Shown piece by piece: positions 57,907 to 64,000 of a stretch of 64,000 nt of DNA. Every line of letters begins with the position of its first letter. Position 1 is the first letter of the stretch. The notes beneath the pieces were generated by a model. That model did no database searches, was not told the DNA's origin, and saw only the letters and a list, made by a program, of their open reading frames with translations. The DNA is from Apostichopus japonicus (lineage: Eukaryota; Echinodermata; Holothuroidea; Aspidochirotida; Stichopodidae). The DNA is taken from assembly GCF_037975245.1 (NCBI RefSeq), contig NC_092577.1, forward strand, positions 10,976,013-11,040,012. The letters run 5' to 3'. The translations under genes were made by a program, and so were the position numbers.

Positions 57907-59401
57907 CAGGGCCGTCTTAACGCATGGGCCCACTGGGCCCTGGCCCAGGGCCCCGCGATGTCAGTGGCCCCGCAATCGTAGTAACCCCATGTCTTAATAT
58001 GGGAGGAAAACTTATTGAATAGGCCATTATGCCTGATTGAATTCGATACTTGACAACTTGTGACGAGAGTTGGTGAAACACTTGAGAGTTTGACATTAAA
58101 TATTCGAATCTGAGTTGGCATCCCTTGAATATACAATGCCCCGAAGGCTTACAACACCAGGCAACTCGGGTCCGCGAATTGCCCTACGAATGATGGTTAC
58201 AAATTGTACTAGGTAACGTTCATTTTCAAGGTTAATACTAAATAAGAATAATCTCCGGAATAGAATGGGGCAAAGACGACTTAATAGGCCCTCTCTCATG
58301 TGCACAGAAAGCAACATCCTCAAAAAGATTGACTTTCAGCCATTCATACAACAGTTTACGATCAAAAAATGCCGCAAGTTCCGTTAGTTTCCCCAGTTGA
58401 AAGACTCAACACAAGGTTGTTACAAATGGTGAGTCCAGTATTGTTATAGGGAAGGGATGGAGGGCAACTGGGAGATTACTCTTTGTATAATGTATTTCAG
58501 CTTTTAGATATATCACGTCAGTGGCGGCGGAACCGGTGGGGGGCTTGGGGGGGGGGGGGCTCAGCCCCCAATGAAAAAATTGAGGGGGAAAATGCATGAT
58601 AAGCCCACCCCCCAATATTTACCAAGGCTCCGAAACGTGCATCTGCCCATTTTTCAATGCATACTTGTCGATCTGTCCGATGCACACGTATACTATATAG
58701 GTGTAATAATTTTAGTAAATACTGAGGAGACCCTCGGCCCTTCCCCTGGCTATAGACCACATTGTCACCCAACCGCGTCTTCACCCCCGTGAAAATTGGA
58801 AGCAGTGAGTGTGAGTACCGGTAAGCGCAACACAACTTCGTGTTAGGCCAATGACTTGCCTCATTTCAGCCAGTTCTCCAACATTCCCTTACTACACTCA
58901 AAAACGTCTTTGCGAGTACACTACGAGTAATAGCTTCTCTCTTAAAACACCATCGAATATACAAATTACAATGTTTTTACAAACTTTTACGTGCAATCTG
59001 AGAAATTGCAGGCTTGAGACCCATATTTTAGGGCTAGGTATTGCAGCATAAAACATTCGGGAAGTGCCCTTTCCGGCCATCTGGGGGTTTGAACAACCCA
59101 AAATTTTATTGTACGCTCCGCACCAACCGATGGTGGCGCTCCGCTTAGATGGTCTCCACACATTAGCCCCCCCCCCCCAAAAATGTTCCCGTTCCGCCGC
59201 GTCTGTGTAATACGTATGTTATTCAGCTAAAGTATTATGCTTTATGGGCGACATAGGGAGGGTGCTAAATGCAGGCATGTCTATGGCTGAGCGATTGTTA
59301 AGGATGTCAATTTTCCACGCAACTTTTTTCGAACTCACTTGATTGAGGGGCCCCGCTCCATTGCCGGGCCCAGGGCCCGGTGATCTCTTAAGACGGCCCT
59401 G
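57907..59401. mobile_element. hAT-type non-autonomous element, 1495 bp, perfect 8-bp TSD
   Basis: The ends are CAGGGCCGTCTTAA and its inverted copy, with GGGCCC-rich subterminal DNA. GGTACAAC is duplicated exactly at 57899-57906 and 59402-59409. No transposase frame is visible. Another TIR-like element is nested in it at about 58519-59205. Confidence 0.92.
58519..59205. mobile_element. Nested TIR element
   Basis: The ends CAGTGGCGGCGGAACCGG and (inverted) CAGACGCGGCGGAACGGG match well and border G-runs and C-runs. The 8-bp flanks do not match clearly, so the target duplication is uncertain. It is nested in the hAT-type element. Confidence 0.65.
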
Positions 59402-60127
59402 GGTACAACTCCTACAGATAGAAATATATTATGTAACTAAGGCTATGCTCGTGTGGCTACACTGTTAAAAGCACAACAATTTAATGTGAAATTTTGACGA
59501 AATATGACTGTGGCATGCCGTTTGTATATGATGACAGTGTTTTAAATGACAGGAAATTGTTATAAAGCATGTGCATTCATTTTTAATTCACGTCACTGGC
59601 CGTTTTGTAAACTAACAGGTTGGCATCGAAGTAAAAGTACCATCATATCGTAAATTAATAATCACCATTGGTCGGAGGATAACAAGTGAAAATGCACTTT
59701 TAATTGAATAACGTTTATTCAGAATAAACTGTCTTCAACGGTGAGTAAATAACTTGATATTCACTATTTAACCTTTTTGTGAATCTACAAGTACATATAT
59801 TAACCGGTTTCTGTCAATTAACATACATCGGGACATTGTTTAATTTGCATATTCATATAGAGAAGGCGTTACCTAAACTGTGGGGGTTGAATTCCCGTTT
59901 TGTGATTGTGGTGCATAATTATGAATTCAATGTGTTTAACTTACCATGTAGGCTGTTAAAAGTATTGCATTTATATGAAAGTACTAAATGAAAACTGTAC
60001 TTGTCTTTGCTAAACTAGAGTGATAGTGGTCACTATCATCTTAAATAAACAATATCTGTATAAATAGGCCCAACTGACTTGGCTCTGAGTCTACAATACT
60101 TATTAATATGCATTTCTCCTATCGCCT

Positions 60128-60445
60128 ATCGCTTCTCGGCCTTTTGGCTAAGATCATGTGTAGTATCTGTTCTCTTATAAAGAGGAATCGTGATAAACAC
60201 CTGATGATGATACACAGTCACAGTCTTGATGTAAGGGGACTGAGGTTGAGAGCGGACCAGTGGTTGGGTTGTGTGGTTTTCCGTGACCAGGTTTTACCTG
60301 GTCGACTTTTCTTCAAAAGTAGCATTATGTTCCCCTAATAGTGGGAACCGTGATACACACCTAACGATGATCTCCCAGTCTCGATGTAAGGGGACTGTGG
60401 TTGAGAGCGGATAACTTCTTTGGTTTTGATGCCCATGGTTCAGTT
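60128..60445 (+). mobile_element. U2-snRNA-headed repeat (snRNA-derived SINE or pseudogene)
   Basis: 60128-60173 equals the first 46 nt of metazoan U2 snRNA with one mismatch (ATCGCTTCTCGGCC..., including the branch-site-pairing GTAGTA). It then breaks off before the Sm site and stem IIa. Two diverged tandem units of about 140 bp follow, each with GATGTAAGGGGACTG and GGTTGAGAGCGGA. It is not a functional U2 gene. Confidence 0.7.
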
Positions 60446-61278
60446 TTTGGGTGAGTTTTCTTAAAAAGTACACGTTGAATAGCTGTGGTTTTCATTAGTA
60501 ATGATATGGAATGATTTGTTGATTGCTGAAGTTTTGTATACAAAATTAATCAAAAATTGATCTAATATCTGTTTACATTATTTTCTTGTACTGTGCCCTG
60601 GCCACATACGCTGTACTAGTACAATACAATAGTACGGTCTACTCGGTAAACCATCGCTCAGCAAAAAATGCAATCATTCAAACAGTACTCTATTTTACTC
60701 AAAGAAAGCTTGACGGTGGAAAGTTCCTAAAGTTGTTAACTAGGCCATCAGCTGAAGGTCGAAATTCGCTTGTTTCGTTCCAGCAACTGCGGGACTAAAA
60801 TTTCTCTACAGCATTGAATACATAAATTAATAAAGATTAATGATACAAAAGTTCTCCATGTGCTTTCCTGCAGTTTGTTAGCAATGCCGCTCGAATGATT
60901 AAACTATATTTTTTATTGCGTATGTTAAGAAACTTGCCGTGTTACGTTCAAAAGTCGTGCGCCAGTGAGATATCTGTATCATGTGATATGAATTGTCCAA
61001 TGAGCCATGAGTTCTGAGTGCAATCTTTCAGTGGCATAGTTGAAGTGTTAAGAGAAATTGCATAATGCAACATCAGGAGCTCTTGAGGGATAAAATCCAA
61101 GTCAAAGGGCACAATGTATGACCTGAACATAATTTAATTAGTGGCATGGTCATCTGATATGTTTTATTATTTGGTGGTAGGCATGGAAACTTTGTTTCAA
61201 ATTCTCCTTCTGCGGCACTAGCCTAAGTGTTAAATACAGGCTTCATAGTTTTCTTACTGTGGCCCATTATTTGAATGA

Positions 61279-61324
61279 TAGAGATATTATATTAGTTAGA
61301 AAAATAACTAATATAATATCTCTA
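61279..61324. repeat. Perfect 20-bp-arm hairpin
   Basis: TAGAGATATTATATTAGTTA, a 6-nt loop GAAAAA, then the exact inverse. It lies 145 bp before the exon at 61470. Confidence 0.92.
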
Positions 61325-61469
61325 CCTATGTGTCTTTGTTCGTCCATAGAAGATGAGCAGATCACGTGGTGTATAAATGAAATTGTCTTAGTTCTTACTT
61401 GTTCAAACTTACATTTTTATCAATAGAAAATGCAAAACAATTTGCTTTTTTTATATCATTTTATTAAAG

Positions 61470-62255
61470 GATTGCTTCAACAAGCAGCCGAGCGGAAAAT
61501 AGATGAGCCCAGGTTTATGCGTTTTAGAGGGAAAGACTGTGTTGCCATTGAAGGGAGGTACCACTCTCTATGTTATAGGAACTACATACGATTCTTGACA
61601 AGGAAGACTGATACAGATCCTGAAAGGTAAAGTACTGTCTTCAATGTGTGGTTCATTGAGTGTTCAGGGGTGGATCTAGGACTTTTGGAATATGGGGGTC
61701 CTCCCCCAAGAAAAAGTTTACAAATTCTCTAAATGCTTTGAGATGCAATATCAGGTTAATCTTTCCATTGAAATTCTTAAAGTAATTTGCAACATATTTC
61801 TAGCTGAATTGTAATTATATCGGTACCCCATCATAAAATGTGAGACTCAAAAATATCCAATGTCATGGTACAAGGTGTTCTGTTCATCTCCATCCTCAGA
61901 GCAGAGTTAACGACTAACAAAAAATGCTCTGATCCTGCATGTGAAGCGCTGCACCTACCAGGCTCCTATTTACAGTAGGGCATTACAGCAAAGGATTGAT
62001 GCACTCTCACCAGAAGGACATGGATGGAAACTTGAAAATGCTTACCTTATAATCACTTGGATGTCAAAGCCACCTGCCCCAGATGTTTTGCTTCAGTGTG
62101 TCAGCAGTAGCTGTAGGGTCGGCAAATGTCAAGGAAGATGTTCCTGTATGAATGCACAGTTGCCGTGTAGAGACCTCTGTAAATGTAAAAATTGCAGCAA
62201 CTTCCAAGAAGATGTTGAGATTGTTGATGCAGGGGAAGATGATTTGGAGGATTAA
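61470..62255 (+). pseudogene. Multicopy Cys-rich protein, C-terminal part, probably decayed
   Basis: Exon 61470-61626 (acceptor TTTTATTAAAG, donor AG/GTAAAG) encodes AAERKIDEPRFMRFRGKDCV and AIEGRYHSLCYRNYIRFL. The second segment, about 61911-62255, encodes ALILHVKRCTYQAPIYSRAL, SPEGHGWKLENA, KPPAPDVLLQCV and a CXC-like tail (CKCKNCSN), then TAA. Similar YH-CYR and GW-PAP-Cys-rich blocks occur in high-copy uncharacterised proteins of marine invertebrates, perhaps transposon-associated. A TAA at 61908 in the frame of the second segment and no good acceptor after it suggest a frameshift or pseudogene. Function unknown. Confidence 0.55.
61661..61720 (+). mobile_element. Possible hAT-like end fragment
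   Basis: CAGGGGTGGATCTAGGAC resembles a terminal sequence common in marine invertebrate hAT-type elements. No matching right end is found before 61900, so it is a fragment at best. Confidence 0.3.
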
Positions 62256-64000
62256 CTGTGATGGTGTTAAATCTTGATATCTTAGTCTGAAATATTATTC
62301 AAGTTTGAAGTTTGTGTAGAGGGTTAACTTTTCTTAAGTCATGTTGTCATTATTTTGTTCTCCAAAGTTTAATCGAACCAGGAAACATGATCTTATTCAT
62401 ATATTCATTTTAGCTATTAGTAGTTCTACGTAGAATACCTTACCTACCAGACACCTAATGATAAATATCCACATGTTTTCAAATCACACCCTTTTTTTTC
62501 TGAGAGGGGGGGGGGGGAGTGTTATGGTCATGCTTTACCTCCTGCATATTCACAACTACATTTACTGATGACGATGACGCAAGTACTGCGTCCTGATACC
62601 AGTCAGAGGTTTATATACCGTTGGTTGGGAACCATCGCCTCTGACCCTGTTCCAATAATACGGTTCGTTATTGTTTTGCCGTAAAATTGCGTTACCTGTT
62701 TTATTCCTATTGTTAATACGTTCTGTGCATCTTTTCAAATTTTGACTGAAGGATCCTTAAGTCTTTAGTGACTTTTATTTCATCTAATTATCTTCACTTC
62801 TACTACGGAATGGACTTTCCCTTTTCCATACCATATCTGACTTCCATCCAGTGAATTGAAGTGGATCCCGTTATAACTAGTACAACTGTCCTTGGATGAA
62901 CTTTTAATCATTTAAAAATGATGAGGCACTCACTACCTCGTATCATCGCAAAGGCCCAGCTCTACTACACCATTGAGTGCATCGACTTCAGACCCAGTCT
63001 TAATAGATAAGTTATTTCTTTCTATCTGGCGCCTTAAGTTAACTGTCTTTTTTATTCACTTATTTGTACCATTCACCTTTATTATTTATATTATTTGTAG
63101 AATATAGAAATATTATTATTCAAAATACCATTCGAAACCTCGTCCATCTTTTCTTTTATGCGTTAACTCCCTTGGAAACTCTTTCTGCCGGAATACGAAT
63201 AATTTACATGTTGTTTCCGTAACAGGGAGGAAGTACCTAGTTTTGCAGAAGACTGTGGAAGGAGTACGAAGGTAACGGATATATACCGACTATAACTTTA
63301 TTTCACATCTACGATATGCCATGACGTCTTACTGTGCCAACTTATATATTGATTTATACAAAAGAAATAGCTCACTGCAGTCGTGGGGCATTGGCACATC
63401 TCACTGTAAGCAGGGATTTAGCAACATTTAAAATAGAGGGGGGGGGGGTCACATGTGTAGAACAGTTGGGGTGGGGAGTGAAACAATTATGGAGAGGAAC
63501 TTTTCATTAACGAAATGCATTCAAAACACAGACAAAAATTAGAAAAATATTTGATTTATTACAGAGCATTATATCTGAGTTTATTAAAAGTGGTACATTT
63601 TTATAATTAAAACCCTTATGAAGTTATAATGTGTAAAAATTGTATTACATATTTCAAAAGTTGAGAGTGTGCACTTTTACCATTTTGGCGAAAATGGAGG
63701 GGGGGGGCCACTTGTAATGCCTGAAAACACCCCTCCCTGACCCTTAGCCCAGAATCCTCTCCCACTATTCTTATAGCCCCGACCCAACTATTATTCAAAG
63801 TACATAATTCAGTCGTAATTAAACATTATATAAGAAAAAAGTGGTTTGTGTGTACCACTGTACCAAATCTAACGCTAGGGTGTTCCAAATACATAGCATC
63901 GTAGAATGTAATGTCTATATAACATACCCAATTTCGAGGGTGCGTTACAAATATACTGCAGGCAATTTTTTGAAGAACTTTTGATATGTCTGTGATGCCT
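62256..64000. other. No gene seen
   Basis: AT-rich sequence with G-runs at about 62510, 63440 and 63700. No exon with convincing splice sites or family motif was recognised. Confidence 0.6.

Noticed and set aside
58406-58835. Pro-rich ORFs (GLSPPPPKPPTG-like)
   Set aside because: They lie on the G/C-run end of a nested transposable element and are common artefacts of that repeat.

Overview
The window looks like nuclear DNA of a marine invertebrate, most likely an echinoderm. It has short exons with consensus GT-AG sites, multi-kilobase AT-rich introns, many AT microsatellites, G-runs and minisatellites, tRNA-derived SINEs, hAT-type non-autonomous elements, and frequent TAGGCCTA-like words. 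Species identity is an inference. Almost all long uninterrupted ORFs that are not listed as genes are repeats or shadows of exons.

Layout. (1) 1-21883, plus strand: the 3' two thirds of an ERICH3 (glutamate-rich protein 3) orthologue. Eight exons fit in phase to a 1146-residue partial protein. It has the conserved Cys-rich DUF4590-type core, a roughly 700-residue Glu/Ser-rich tail and, unexpectedly, seven ribonuclease-inhibitor-type LRRs at the C-terminus. Exon 4 can also be read through to an alternative Ser-rich end. (2) 24882-54655, minus strand: a complete flavin-containing monooxygenase (FMO) gene, seven exons and 533 residues, with unusual substitutions in the FMO signature and the NADPH-binding motif. 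(3) Nested in FMO intron 4 on the plus strand, 30533-39317: a secreted protein gene with a signal peptide, a chain of 12 tandemly duplicated Ser/Thr-rich phase 1-1 exons (nine intact, three decayed) and one SRCR domain. Its last intron carries a GATATC array, a SINE and a 1.6-kb 36-bp minisatellite. (4) Nested in FMO intron 1 on the minus strand, 46340-52259: a SAM-domain gene of the SAMD3-like multicopy family. It lies between inverted terminal motifs at 44592 and 52546, which suggests it sits inside an 8-kb mobile element. (5) 56.7-64 kb: a tRNA-derived SINE, a 1.5-kb hAT-type element with a perfect 8-bp target duplication and another element nested in it, a U2-snRNA-headed repeat, and a probably decayed Cys-rich multicopy gene.

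The genes are not an operon or pathway. ERICH3 is known as a cilium-associated protein, FMO is an ER-membrane oxygenase, and SRCR proteins are typically extracellular recognition molecules. The most notable structures are the SRCR gene with its recently expanding stalk exons, the ERICH3-LRR joining, the mobile-element-bounded SAM gene, a perfect 160-bp palindrome in an ERICH3 intron, and the U2-derived repeat.
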